Assembly (NCBI RefSeq): GCF_000248055.1
Contig: NZ_BAFC01000065.1
Coordinates: forward strand, 45,907 to 109,906
Length of the DNA: 64,000 nucleotides
Source of the DNA: Gordonia sputi NBRC 100414
GTDB taxonomy: Bacteria; Actinomycetota; Actinomycetes; Mycobacteriales; Mycobacteriaceae
Reading direction: 5' to 3'
Positions 51,415 through 62,185 of the stretch are shown one piece after another (position 1 is the first letter of the stretch; every line of letters begins with the position of its first letter). The position numbers were made by a program, and so were the translations under genes. Below the pieces are notes generated by a model. It was given only the letters and a program-made list of their open reading frames with translations, was not told where the DNA came from and did not search any database.

Positions 51415-52989
51415 GTGAAACTCCGACTGTCGAATCCGTTCGTCTCCCGGGCACGTCCGGGGAGTCGACGTCGGCGAACATCATCTGCGGTCATCTGTGC
51501 CGTTGCCCCTGCGCTGCTGGTCGGAGGGGTCATCGCGGGCGACGGCTACTCGTCGCGCTCCGACATCGGTCTCGCGGCCGACGCCGGCGTGGTCCTGATC
51601 GGCCACGGACACGGTCACGGCCGCGGAATGGGCCAGTGGGGTGCATACGGGTACGCCAAGAAGGGCTGGTCGTCGTCGAAGATCCTGCAGCACTTCTACG
51701 GCGGTACGACGCTGAGCAAGGCCGACCGGCCCGACATCACCGTCGGACTCAGTAAGCAATCCGCGGTCAACGTGCGGGCGGATGCTGGTGCACGCGTCGG
51801 GAGCGTGCAGGTGCAGCCGGGGCAGGCGGTCAGCATCTCTGGCGGAACCGCGACCATCACCAGCGGCTGCGGCGGTGGCGCACTGCAATCGGTGCCCGCG
51901 ACCTTCGTCGATCCGATCAACCCGGCCACCAATCGTCCCGGAAACGAGTTGCTGAAGTTCTGTGGGTCGAACGCTGCGTATCGCGGTTCACTCGGGCTCG
52001 ACGGCGGACGCGTGGTCAACAAACTGAACCTCGACGACTACGTCAAGGGTGTGATCGCCAAGGAGAGCATTCCCGGCTGGGGCGACTCGGGCGGCATGGA
52101 AGCGCTCAAGGCGCAGGCCGTCGTCGCGCGCAGCTACGCGCTCTCGGCCATCGCGGGCGGTAAGAAGATCGACGACACGCAGAATTCCCAGATGTACGGC
52201 GGCGTGGGGGGTGAGGACCCGCGCACCAACCGTGCGGCCGACGCGACGTCGGGACAGATCCTGCGGCAGAACGGCCAGCCCGCGTTCACCGAGTTCTCGG
52301 CGTCGACCGGTGGTTACACCGCGGGTGGACGTTTCCCGGCCGTCGTCGACGAGGGCGATTCGATTGCGCCGGAACACAATTGGACTGCCACCGTGAGTCC
52401 GGCGAGCATCGCTACCGCTTTCGGGGTCGGTGCGCTGCGTAGCTTCGAGGTGATCGAGGCCAACGGACTCGGGCCCGAGAACGGCCGAGCGTTGCGGGTC
52501 CGGGTCTCGGGCTCGGGCGGCACCGTCGAGGCGACCGGCGAAGACGTTCGGACCAAGCTGCAGCTCAAGTCGTCGTGGTTCTCGGTCAAGGGCCAGACGA
52601 GTAAGCCGAAGATCGTGACCCCGCCGACGGGGCCGGGTGCGGGCGCCGGGCTGGGTTCCGCCGATCTCGGCTCGCTGATCCCCGACTCGCTGACCGGACT
52701 GGCCGACAACCTCGTGCCGGGGTCGTCGAAGCTCCTCGGCATCGCGACCGACGCTCTCAACGGCAAGCTCGGTGATCTCGGTGGCGTCACCGGGCCGCTC
52801 GGCCAGGCGGTCGGGGTACCGACGCTGACGCCCGACGGCGCAGGGGTCACGCAGCTCTTCCAGAAGGGCATGATGTTCTTCAGCCAGCCGACCGGCGCCC
52901 ACGCGCTCGCGGGCAAGGGGCTGGCCGACTTCCAGCAGCGCGGCGGCGTCCCGGTGCTCGGCTTCCCGCGCGCCGACCGACTGCGCTGA
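51415..52989 (+). CDS. SpoIID/LytB-domain cell-wall protein with LGFP-like end
   Basis: About 524-residue exported protein. After a basic N-terminus and hydrophobic signal (VICAVAPALLVGGVIAG) comes GHGHGHGRGMGQWGAYGYAK and a SpoIID domain (LNLDDYVKGVIAKESIPGWG, EALKAQAVVARSYAL, CSTGGYTAG-like ASTGGYTAGG). The C-terminal half is low-complexity with an end resembling an LGFP repeat (ADFQQRGGVPVLGFPRAD). Probably binds or cleaves peptidoglycan/glycan. GTG 51415 (GGAGG upstream) preferred to 51394. Position fits Rv3811. Confidence 0.82.
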   Translation: MKLRLSNPFVSRARPGSRRRRTSSAVICAVAPALLVGGVIAGDGYSSRSDIGLAADAGVVLIGHGHGHGRGMGQWGAYGYAKKGWSSSKILQHFYGGTTLSKADRPDITVGLSKQSAVNVRADAGARVGSVQVQPGQAVSISGGTATITSGCGGGALQSVPATFVDPINPATNRPGNELLKFCGSNAAYRGSLGLDGGRVVNKLNLDDYVKGVIAKESIPGWGDSGGMEALKAQAVVARSYALSAIAGGKKIDDTQNSQMYGGVGGEDPRTNRAADATSGQILRQNGQPAFTEFSASTGGYTAGGRFPAVVDEGDSIAPEHNWTATVSPASIATAFGVGALRSFEVIEANGLGPENGRALRVRVSGSGGTVEATGEDVRTKLQLKSSWFSVKGQTSKPKIVTPPTGPGAGAGLGSADLGSLIPDSLTGLADNLVPGSSKLLGIATDALNGKLGDLGGVTGPLGQAVGVPTLTPDGAGVTQLFQKGMMFFSQPTGAHALAGKGLADFQQRGGVPVLGFPRADRLR

Positions 52990-52994
52990 GCGGA

Positions 52995-53717
52995 CTACTC
53001 CGGGCCGGCGTCGACGACCTGTGCGGCGATGTCGACGAGTTTGGTGTTCGAGTCCTGGGAGAGCCGCGCGAGGAGGCTGAACGCCTGGTCGGGGCTGAGT
53101 CGGTACCGTTCCATCAGCATGCCCTTGGCCTGGCCGATCAGGTCGCGTGAACTCAGTGCCGTGCGGAGCTGCTCCTTCTCGCGCACCGCGGAGAACGCAG
53201 TCGCGGTGTGGGCGGCGAACAACTGGCCGAGGGCCCGCGCCTCGTCGTCGAAGGCGTTCGGAACAGTGCTGTGCAGGTTGAGTGCGCCGCGCTCTTCGCC
53301 CGCGATGTAGAGGCAGAAGCACGCCATCGACCCGATGCCGAGGTCGGCGGCCGCCGCGCAGAACGTCGGCCAGCGCGTTTCTCGACGCATGTCGTCGATC
53401 CAGATCGTGGTGTCGTCGGTGGCCGAGCGGATGCACGGTCCCTCGCCGAGTTCCTGTTGAAGCGCGTCCGATTGTGCCGCGATCTCGCCGATCATCACGG
53501 GTGTCTCGATCCGGCCTTCGGTGACGATGGTGATGCTGGCATAGTCCGAGCCGATCGCCTCGGCGGCGGCTTTGGTGAACAGGCGCAGCAGCATGTCGCT
53601 GTCGGTGCTCTCCGATTGCAGTTGCGCGACAATGCGGGCGATCTCCGAGCTCTTCTCAGCGATCTCGGTGCCCGTCCATGTGGTCGGCGCGGTTGTCCGC
53701 GAGGTGAGGTCAGTCAA
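52995..53717 (-). CDS. GAF-ANTAR transcription antiterminator
   Basis: 240-residue protein with an N-terminal GAF sensory domain (residues ~40-175: ARIVAQLQSESTD, GEGPCIRSATDDTTIWIDD) and a C-terminal ANTAR RNA-binding domain (LRTALSSRDLIGQAKGMLMERY, DQAFSLLARLSQDSNTKL). ANTAR proteins bind paired hairpins in target leaders. A Cys in GEGPCIRS may respond to redox state. Targets unknown. Confidence 0.92.
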   Translation of the reverse strand: MTDLTSRTTAPTTWTGTEIAEKSSEIARIVAQLQSESTDSDMLLRLFTKAAAEAIGSDYASITIVTEGRIETPVMIGEIAAQSDALQQELGEGPCIRSATDDTTIWIDDMRRETRWPTFCAAAADLGIGSMACFCLYIAGEERGALNLHSTVPNAFDDEARALGQLFAAHTATAFSAVREKEQLRTALSSRDLIGQAKGMLMERYRLSPDQAFSLLARLSQDSNTKLVDIAAQVVDAGPE

Positions 53718-53803
53718 CGGTTACTCCTTCCGCACAGCATCCACACAGCACTTCGCCGCATGCGCGCGTTTGGGGTTGCGCACGGACGTACTGCCTGGAC
53801 CTA

Positions 53804-54652
53804 TCAGCCGAAAACATACTCCGTACCTCGCAGGAGATGCGATGTGATCGAACCACCGAGCACGGGCTGGGGGTTGTCGTCCGGGGTGCGCGGGCGCTTC
53901 TGCTCCGCAAAGGAGCGTGCGGCGGCGTTCTTCACGGCCATCACGGTCGGCGAGACGCCGACGGTCTGCACTCGATGCCACGGCACGTTCACGTCGCCGG
54001 GCCGCGCCCAATACCACAGCCAGATCGGGTACATCCACAGTTGGATACCCAGTGGTTTGGCGATACGCATGGCAGCCTGGCCGACGGCTTCGTGGTCGGA
54101 CTCGCCGTCGTGATCCCACACGGCCAACAGGCCGTTGCGGGCGCCCGGCCGGGCGTCGAGGATGTTTCTGATCATCGCGTCGAGGCGGTCGGGGTACTGC
54201 TGGAGCGTCCCCGAATGGAGGCCACCCCATCGTGGGAGGTCGAGGCCGAGCAGCATCGACGCGGTGTCGAGTTCGAGATGCCGACGGTTTGCCAATTGCT
54301 CGGGCGATCCGGGGTGCGTCGCGTGGCCGTCGGACGCGCAGATCGTGACCACCTCGATGCCCTGCGACGCCGCGGTGTGCACGAGACCGCCGGCTCCCAG
54401 GATCTCGTCGTCGGGATGAGCTGCGACGACGACGAGGCGATCGATGTCGAACACAACCTGTGGCCAGGTCTGCGAGGCCAGCCAGGTGAGCCACTCCGGT
54501 TCGGGGGTACCGAACGACTTCGGCGACTGATTGCGCGTCGGCGCGGGAAAGAAGCGGGTCATCGGCGTGCGAGGCGGAATCGGGACGTCAGGCGACGAAT
54601 CGTGTGCGTGTGTGGGCGACAGTATTGGTGGAGTGACGTGCTGGGAGGTCAT
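53804..54652 (-). CDS. PIG-L (LmbE) family deacetylase
   Basis: 282-residue zinc deacetylase with the AHPDDE metal motif and a distal H in GESDHEAVGQA. Related enzymes act on N-acetylglucosamine-inositol (mycothiol route) or similar. ATG 54652 has TAGGAG upstream. A Pro-rich 45-residue N-terminus precedes the fold. It stands where M. tuberculosis has pirG between Rv3811 and glf. Confidence 0.85.
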   Translation of the reverse strand: MTSQHVTPPILSPTHAHDSSPDVPIPPRTPMTRFFPAPTRNQSPKSFGTPEPEWLTWLASQTWPQVVFDIDRLVVVAAHPDDEILGAGGLVHTAASQGIEVVTICASDGHATHPGSPEQLANRRHLELDTASMLLGLDLPRWGGLHSGTLQQYPDRLDAMIRNILDARPGARNGLLAVWDHDGESDHEAVGQAAMRIAKPLGIQLWMYPIWLWYWARPGDVNVPWHRVQTVGVSPTVMAVKNAAARSFAEQKRPRTPDDNPQPVLGGSITSHLLRGTEYVFG

Positions 54653-54945
54653 TGGCGGACTCCTACGGGGAGTTGCGCAATCCGCAGTACACAAACAGCG
54701 GTACACGAGCTGCGATGCACAGTCTTCGGTGAGCCGATTTCTACAGCCCAATGAACCGAGTATACGAGTCCTGGCCAGCCCCGATTGCGTAGTCGGCGCA
54801 CATCACAACTCGACGCGGCGCTCTCGCCGTCGTCGCGGCGTGTTCGCGCGTGTCCATCACCTCGCGCGTCCGTCGTCCCCGCGCGGCTGGCCGGCCCCGA
54901 CCCCTGCGTGTGTGGACGACTACTTTGTCGGGTCCGTTACCCTGA

Positions 54946-56166
<1,221 letters not shown>

Positions 56167-58143
56167 ATGAGTGTGACTGTTTCCAACACGACGACGTCCG
56201 ACGAGACGACCGCGACCACCGGGGCGCAGCCCGCGGCTGCGCCGAGCGTTCCCGAGTCGAAGGCCGTCGAACTGCTGCAGCGGGTCATCTTCCCGCGGCC
56301 GGGTGAGCCCATCGACGTGCGCTCGCTCTATCAGGTGGAGTCCGACAACAACACTCGTCGTGCCCACGCGCCGACCCGGACGTCGGTGTTGCTGGCAGGC
56401 GAGTCGGAGGTCAGCTTCGAGACCTACTTCAACGCGTTCGCGGCGTCGTATTGGCGACGCTGGTCGGTTCTGAAGTCGGTCGTACTGCGCGTCGAGGTCC
56501 GCGGCACGTGCCGCGTGGACCTGTACCGCTCCAAGGTCGACGGCTCGCGAATCGGTATCGGCGGCGACCTGGTACCCACCGACGAACACGGTTACGGCGT
56601 CATCGAATTCGAGCTCGACCTCGGACCGTTCGAAGACGGCGGATGGATCTGGTTCGACGTCACCACCGACACCGATACCGAAATCGTCTCGGCGGGTTGG
56701 TATTCGGCGATTGCAGCGTCGACAGGTCCGGACACCAAGCGCGTCACCGTCGGCATCCCGACGTTCAACAGGCCGACGGACGCGGTCAACGCACTGGCGG
56801 CGCTCACGTCGGATCCGTTGGTGGACGCGGTGATCGACGCCGTGCTGATGCCCGACCAGGGCACGCGCAATGTGGTCGACGAGCCGGGCTACGAGGAAGC
56901 GGCCGCAGCGCTCGGCGATCGGTTGCACATCTTCGACCAGGGCAATCTCGGCGGCTCCGGCGGCTACGCGCGCATCATGTACGAGGCGCTGCGGCTCACC
57001 GACAGCCCGTACATCCTCTATATGGACGACGACATCGCAATCGAGCCGGATTCCATCCTGCGCGCGCTCGCGATGTCGCGATTTGCCTCCTCGCCCATGC
57101 TCGTTGGCGGTCAGATGCTCAACCTGCAGGACCGCAGTCACCTGCATTCGATGGGTGAGGTGATCAATCACCACAATTTCATGTGGACGGCCGCGCCCTT
57201 CGTCGAGTACGACCACGACTTCGCTCAGTACCCGTTGCGCGACAGGGAGAATTCCAAGAACCTGCACCGTCGGATCGACGTCGAGGGCAACGGCTGGTGG
57301 ATGTGCATGATCCCGCGCGAGTGCGCGGAGCAGATCGGCCTACCGATGCCGTTGTTCATCAAGTGGGACGACTGGGAGTACGCCCTGCGCGCCGCGAAAG
57401 CGGGCTACCCGACGGCGACGATCCCGGGAATCGCCATCTGGCACATGGCCTGGAGTGACAAGGACGACGCCATCGACTGGCAGGCGTACTTCCACTTGCG
57501 CAACAGGCTCGTCGTCGCCTCGATCCACCACGACGGTCCGATCAAGGGAATTCTCCAGTCGATGGTCAAGGCGACGGCCAAACATCTTCTGAGCCTTGAA
57601 TATTCGACGGTCGCGATTCAGAACGAAGCGATCCGCGACTTCCTCGCGGGGCCCGATCACATCCGCGACCTGTTGCCGACCGCGCTTCCCAAGATCGCAG
57701 AGATGCGCAAGCAGTACCCCGACGCGGTGGTGTTGCCCTCGGCAACCGAACTGCCCCGAACCAGCGGGGAGGCAACGCATCTCGGTGTCAACGTGCCGAC
57801 CAACCCGGTGAGCAAACTCAGAGCGCTCGCGGCGTCGGTGGTCAACAACCTGCGCCCGGCAGACCCTCGTCATCACGAGGTGCCGCAAGCCAACTACCCG
57901 CCGATCGAGGCCCGGTGGTTCTCGCTTGGACGGGTCGACGGCGTCACGGTCACCACGGCCGACGGTCGGGGAGTGGTGTATCGCCAGCGGGATCGCGACA
58001 AGATGATCGCGCTCGCACGCGAATCCGCTGCCCTGGTGCGTGAACTCAACGAGAGGTTTCCTGAGATGGCGCAGCGCTACCGCGCCGCCCATCAGGACTT
58101 GACCAGTAAGGAGAGCTGGGCGGGTGTCTTTGGAATCGAGTAA
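56167..58143 (+). CDS. glfT2: Galactofuranosyltransferase GlfT2
   Basis: 658-residue GT2-family processive enzyme adding alternating beta-1,5/1,6-Galf units to decaprenyl-linked galactan. N-terminal beta-barrel (~1-180), GT-A core with the VGIPTFNRP entry, metal-binding LYMDDDIAIEP and a catalytic-region WHMAWSDKDD, then a C-terminal helical domain. Cytoplasmic, membrane-associated. The TAA stop sits in a 15-bp tandem repeat shared with the PAP2 gene. Confidence 0.97.
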   Translation: MSVTVSNTTTSDETTATTGAQPAAAPSVPESKAVELLQRVIFPRPGEPIDVRSLYQVESDNNTRRAHAPTRTSVLLAGESEVSFETYFNAFAASYWRRWSVLKSVVLRVEVRGTCRVDLYRSKVDGSRIGIGGDLVPTDEHGYGVIEFELDLGPFEDGGWIWFDVTTDTDTEIVSAGWYSAIAASTGPDTKRVTVGIPTFNRPTDAVNALAALTSDPLVDAVIDAVLMPDQGTRNVVDEPGYEEAAAALGDRLHIFDQGNLGGSGGYARIMYEALRLTDSPYILYMDDDIAIEPDSILRALAMSRFASSPMLVGGQMLNLQDRSHLHSMGEVINHHNFMWTAAPFVEYDHDFAQYPLRDRENSKNLHRRIDVEGNGWWMCMIPRECAEQIGLPMPLFIKWDDWEYALRAAKAGYPTATIPGIAIWHMAWSDKDDAIDWQAYFHLRNRLVVASIHHDGPIKGILQSMVKATAKHLLSLEYSTVAIQNEAIRDFLAGPDHIRDLLPTALPKIAEMRKQYPDAVVLPSATELPRTSGEATHLGVNVPTNPVSKLRALAASVVNNLRPADPRHHEVPQANYPPIEARWFSLGRVDGVTVTTADGRGVVYRQRDRDKMIALARESAALVRELNERFPEMAQRYRAAHQDLTSKESWAGVFGIE

Positions 58144-58924
58144 TGGGGAATCGAGTAATGGGGAATCGAGTAATGGGGAATCGAGTAATGGGGAATCGAA
58201 TGATCGGGATGTCGCCGAACGCGACGAATCGTCGAACGCTGCGGTCAGTCGCGGCGAGAGCCGCGAGGTCGACGCGCTGATCGCCATTCAGGATGCGCTC
58301 TACGACCGTCCCGGTGTGCTCCCGACAGCGCGGGCCCTCTCGCATTTCGGCGAGCATTCGCTCGGTTGGCTGGCCATCTCGGGACTCGGGTACGCCGCCG
58401 CTCGTCGTCGAGGCGACGCGACGGCGCAGCGGCGATGGGTCGAGGCCGGAGTCGGTGCATTCGGTACGCACGCGGCGTCGGTGATCATCAAACGCATCGT
58501 CCGACGACCCCGCCCGCACGATCCCAGAATCCGTATCGGGGTGTCGACGCCGAGCAAGCTCAGCTTCCCGTCGTCGCACGCGACGTCGACCACCGCGGCG
58601 TCGATTCTGATCGGTCGGGCCGCCGGTTTGCCGCCCTACCTGCTACCGGCACTTCTGGTGCCACCTATGCTCACGTCGCGGCTTGTGCTCGGGGTTCACT
58701 ATCCGAGCGACGTCGCCGCGGGAGCCGCACTCGGTGCGCTGGGTGCTGGAGCCGTCATCGGTGCTGACACGCTGTTCGAGCAGGCATCGCGGACGGCCGC
58801 AGGGCATCCGCGCGCCACGCGCACCGCGCGTGTGGCGGCCCGAGCCGGTGCGCTTGCGCTGGTGCCCGGGCAGACCGCACGGACAGCGGCCGCGTGGGCG
58901 ATCAGGAACCGAGGAGAGGCATGA
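58124..58924 (+). CDS. PAP2-family phosphatase (decaprenyl-phosphoribose-phosphate phosphatase candidate)
   Basis: 266-residue membrane phosphatase: KRIVRRPRP, SFPSSHATS and SRLVLGVHYPSD form the three catalytic motifs. Matches Rv3807c, proposed to dephosphorylate decaprenylphosphoryl-phosphoribose. GTG 58124 (GGAG upstream) overlaps glfT2 by 20 bases; residues 4-25 are SSNGE repeats encoded by the 15-bp array. Alternative starts within the array are out of frame. Confidence 0.88.
   Translation: MSLESSNGESSNGESSNGESSNGESNDRDVAERDESSNAAVSRGESREVDALIAIQDALYDRPGVLPTARALSHFGEHSLGWLAISGLGYAAARRRGDATAQRRWVEAGVGAFGTHAASVIIKRIVRRPRPHDPRIRIGVSTPSKLSFPSSHATSTTAASILIGRAAGLPPYLLPALLVPPMLTSRLVLGVHYPSDVAAGAALGALGAGAVIGADTLFEQASRTAAGHPRATRTARVAARAGALALVPGQTARTAAAWAIRNRGEA
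58132..58206 (+). repeat. 15-bp repeat duplicating the glfT2 stop / PAP2 junction
   Basis: Four perfect copies and one degenerate copy of GGAATCGAGTAATGG from 58132. Each copy contains the TAATG that, in the first copy, is the glfT2 stop. In the PAP2 frame each reads Glu-Ser-Ser-Asn-Gly. Because the unit is 15 bp, the PAP2 frame is preserved whatever the copy number. Confidence 0.95.
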
Positions 58925-59838
58925 GCGAGGAGCCCATCGAGAGCGGCAAGAAGGTCGGGCCGCCGAAGAACCGGGTCGACGGCCTGATCAAGGCGCTCCG
59001 CCCACGGCAGTGGGTGAAGAACGTCCTGGTGCTGGCAGCTCCGCTGGCCGCGGGCAGCATCACCGACGCACATGTGCTCGGCCGCGCCGGGATCGCCTTC
59101 GTGGCATTCTGTCTCGCGTCGTCGTGCATCTACCTGATCAACGACGCGATCGACGTCGAATCCGATCGCAACCACCCGACCAAGCGGTATCGGCCGATCG
59201 CCGCGGGCGTCGTGCCCGTCAAGCTCGCGTATGTGCTGGCAGTGGTGCTCGGCGTTGCATCGCTGCTGATCGCCTACTCGGCGAACTGGCAGACCGCGGT
59301 GGTCATCGCGGTGTACCTGGTGATCCAGCTCGGCTACTGTTTCGGGCTCAAGAACCAGCCGGTCATCGACATCTGCATCGTCTCGTCCGGATTCCTGCTG
59401 CGAGCGATCGCCGGTGGTACCGCGACCGACATCAAACTGTCGCAGTGGTTCCTGCTGGTCATGGCCTTCGGATCGCTGTTCATGGCGGCGGGCAAGCGCT
59501 ACGCCGAGCTGGTGCTCGCCGAGCACACCGGCGCCAAGATCCGTAAGTCGTTGCAGTACTACACCACGAGCTACCTGCGCTTCGTCTGGACGCTCTCGGC
59601 CACGCTCGTCGTCGCGTTCTACGGCCTGTGGGCGTTCGACAAGAACTCCGGCCACGACACCAACGTGTGGTACGCCATCTCGATGGTGCCGTTCACCATC
59701 GCGATTCTGCGCTACGCCGTCGTCGTCGACGGCGGTACCGCGGGCGAACCCGAAGAGATCGCCTTCGGCGACCGCATTCTGCAGATCCTGGCGCTGGCAT
59801 GGATCGTCTGTGTTGGTGTCGCGGTCTATGCCGTCTGA
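58921..59838 (+). CDS. ubiA: Decaprenyl-phosphate phosphoribosyltransferase (UbiA)
   Basis: 305-residue UbiA-fold membrane enzyme making decaprenylphosphoryl-5-phosphoribose from PRPP. Signature YLINDAIDVESDRNHPTKRYRPIAAG gives the first Asp motif NDxxDxxxD; the second polar region is KRYAELVLAE. ATG 58921 overlaps the PAP2 stop (ATGA). Overlaps aftB start by 11 bases. Confidence 0.95.
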   Translation: MSEEPIESGKKVGPPKNRVDGLIKALRPRQWVKNVLVLAAPLAAGSITDAHVLGRAGIAFVAFCLASSCIYLINDAIDVESDRNHPTKRYRPIAAGVVPVKLAYVLAVVLGVASLLIAYSANWQTAVVIAVYLVIQLGYCFGLKNQPVIDICIVSSGFLLRAIAGGTATDIKLSQWFLLVMAFGSLFMAAGKRYAELVLAEHTGAKIRKSLQYYTTSYLRFVWTLSATLVVAFYGLWAFDKNSGHDTNVWYAISMVPFTIAILRYAVVVDGGTAGEPEEIAFGDRILQILALAWIVCVGVAVYAV

Positions 59839-62185
59839 CGTTCGTGACGAGCCCGCTCGCGCGGGGCGGCACAGACTTCGAGAGACTGCCGGCACCGACG
59901 CTACTGCCGCAGATGACCGCGATTTCGACACCGACGTCACGATGGTGATCCCCGTCGTCGGCAAGGGGTCCGGCGCCGCAGAGCAGGAACCCGGTCCAGT
60001 CGGCGGGGAACCCGGCGATGTTGACGACGACGTTGCCGTCGGCTCTGATAACCGGGTTGACGACGACACAGCTGACGCGGCCGACGAGGACGACACGGCT
60101 GACGCAGACGACGAGGATGCGGCCGCGGGCCATCCGCCGGGAGCGGGGCGTCGGAGATTTCTGTCGTCGTGGGGACCACGTGAGTGGACGGCGACGGTCA
60201 GTTTCCTGATCGGGGCGATCGGGGTCACAACATTCTTCGCGATCGGAGCATGGCAGCGTCGGTGGATCGCCGACGACGGTCTGATCGTGCTGCGCACCCT
60301 GCGAAACCTCTTCGCGGGCAACGGCCCGGTGTTCAATGCCGGCGAGCGTGTCGAGGCAAACACCTCGACGGCGTGGACCTACCTGCTGTGGTTCTGGGCC
60401 TGGGTCACCGACGGCCAGCTCGAGTACGTCGCGCTCTGGGTCGCGTTGGTGCTCTCGGTGTCGGCGATCCCGATCGCGATGTACGGCACGGCACGACTGC
60501 TCGGACCGCGCATCAGCGGTCCCGCTGCAACCGGGATCACGTTGCTGTTGCCACTGGGTGCGATCGTCTACGTCGCGATCCCGCCCGCGCGTGACTTCGC
60601 CACGAGTGGTCTGGAAAACGGCCTGTGCATCTTCTGGGTCGCGGTGCTCTGGTGTCTGCTGATCGCGTGGTCCCGGAGACGGGCCGAGGGCGACGCCCCA
60701 CAGAACGCGGGTGCGCGACGAACCGCGGGTTACCGAGGAGCCGCGGCGACGCTGTTCCTCGCGTTCTGGGCGGGGCTCGCGCCGTTGATCCGACCGGAAC
60801 TCACCGTGGTCGGCGGGATCGCATTGGTGTTGGTCTTCCTGGCGCCGCTGACATGGAAGATGCGCGTCGGTGTGGTGGTGTGCGCTGCGGTGCTGCCGGT
60901 GGGCTACCAGATCTTCCGGATGGGCTACTACGCACTGCTCGTGCCCAACCCTGCTGTCGCGAAGGACGCGAGCGGCTCCAAGTGGCATCAGGGCTTCATC
61001 TACCTCGGCAACCTCTTCGGCCCCTACACGCTTGTCCTTCCCGTCATCCTGGCTGTCGTCGCAGGGGTCTTGATCGTCATCGGCACCCGGATGAACAGCG
61101 CGCGCACACGCGACGACTCGGGCGTCGAGGCGTCGTCGAAGGAGAAAGAACGCCCGACGGTGCGCGAGCGGCTGTCGCGCTGGTCGCGCAACCTCCAGAC
61201 GCCGACGACCGTCACCGTTGCCATCGTGGTCGCGGGACTGATCGACGGCGTCTACTGGCTGCGCCAGGGCGGCGACTTCATGCACGGCCGTGTGCTGCTG
61301 ACATCGATGTTCACGATCCTGCTCCCGGTCATGGTCGTACCGCTCTCGCTGCCCGCCCTCGCCGATGTCCGCGCGGCATTCGGACGCGGCGTCGACGCTG
61401 CGAAGGACCGGAATCGACGTCGTCGCGTGCTGGTGCAGCTCGGCGGCGCGACCGTGATGGCGGCACTGTGGATCACGACGCTCGTGTGGGCGATCGTCTG
61501 CCACGAGAAGGTGCTGCCCAACGCGGGCATCGACATCGGACGCAGCGGCATCGTCGACGAACGTCGGTTCTACGTCACCAACATGGGTAACGAGAACCCG
61601 GTCACCGCTGCCGACTACCTCGACTACCCGCGCATGCGCGCCATGGTCGAGCGGATCGACGAGTACCGCACGCAGGGCGGAGTGATCCTGCCGTCGAACA
61701 ACTACGACGAGTGGTACGTGGCCAAGCTGCCGGACAACACCCCGCAGGACAAACGCAAGGCGACCGTCTACTTCCTCAATCTCGGAATGACGAGTATGAA
61801 CGCGCCACTCGACGTCCGCGTGATCGATCAGATGGGACTCGCCTACCCGATCGCCGCGCACACAGAACGCCTCGAGGACGGCCGCATCGGGCACGACAAG
61901 AACCTGCCTGCCGAGTGGGTCATCGCGGAGTCGGGCGCCTATCCCAAGTGGCCGGTGCTGCCGGGCTTCCTCGACGAGGACATGGTCGCGCAGGCGAAGG
62001 AAGCGCTGACGTGCTCGCAGACCGTCGACCGGATCGAGTCGTACAAGGACACCTGGTCCTACGCGCGATTCAAGAAGAATCTGTCTGCCTCGTTCGGCTT
62101 CTCCGACTACCGCATCCAGCGCAATCCGGAGTACGAACTCCAGCGCTGCGGACTGCCGGTGCCGCCCCGACTGCACCCGAGATGA
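59828..62185 (+). CDS. aftB: Terminal arabinofuranosyltransferase AftB, with acidic N-terminal extension
   Basis: 785-residue GT-C enzyme adding terminal beta-1,2-Araf to arabinan from decaprenyl-phosphoarabinose. Ten or so helices begin after residue ~125; the catalytic loop WIADDGLIVLRTLRNL and VEANTSTAWTYLLW are present. The first 115 residues are acidic/low-complexity (DDDTADAADEDDTADADDED) and absent from M. tuberculosis AftB as I know it (about 630 residues). Periplasmic C-terminal domain intact. Confidence 0.93.
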   Translation: MPSDVRDEPARAGRHRLRETAGTDATAADDRDFDTDVTMVIPVVGKGSGAAEQEPGPVGGEPGDVDDDVAVGSDNRVDDDTADAADEDDTADADDEDAAAGHPPGAGRRRFLSSWGPREWTATVSFLIGAIGVTTFFAIGAWQRRWIADDGLIVLRTLRNLFAGNGPVFNAGERVEANTSTAWTYLLWFWAWVTDGQLEYVALWVALVLSVSAIPIAMYGTARLLGPRISGPAATGITLLLPLGAIVYVAIPPARDFATSGLENGLCIFWVAVLWCLLIAWSRRRAEGDAPQNAGARRTAGYRGAAATLFLAFWAGLAPLIRPELTVVGGIALVLVFLAPLTWKMRVGVVVCAAVLPVGYQIFRMGYYALLVPNPAVAKDASGSKWHQGFIYLGNLFGPYTLVLPVILAVVAGVLIVIGTRMNSARTRDDSGVEASSKEKERPTVRERLSRWSRNLQTPTTVTVAIVVAGLIDGVYWLRQGGDFMHGRVLLTSMFTILLPVMVVPLSLPALADVRAAFGRGVDAAKDRNRRRRVLVQLGGATVMAALWITTLVWAIVCHEKVLPNAGIDIGRSGIVDERRFYVTNMGNENPVTAADYLDYPRMRAMVERIDEYRTQGGVILPSNNYDEWYVAKLPDNTPQDKRKATVYFLNLGMTSMNAPLDVRVIDQMGLAYPIAAHTERLEDGRIGHDKNLPAEWVIAESGAYPKWPVLPGFLDEDMVAQAKEALTCSQTVDRIESYKDTWSYARFKKNLSASFGFSDYRIQRNPEYELQRCGLPVPPRLHPR

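Noticed and set aside
59693..62176. 827-codon minus-strand open frame opposite aftB
   Set aside because: Arg/His/Asp-rich shadow of aftB; no recognisable domain or start signal.
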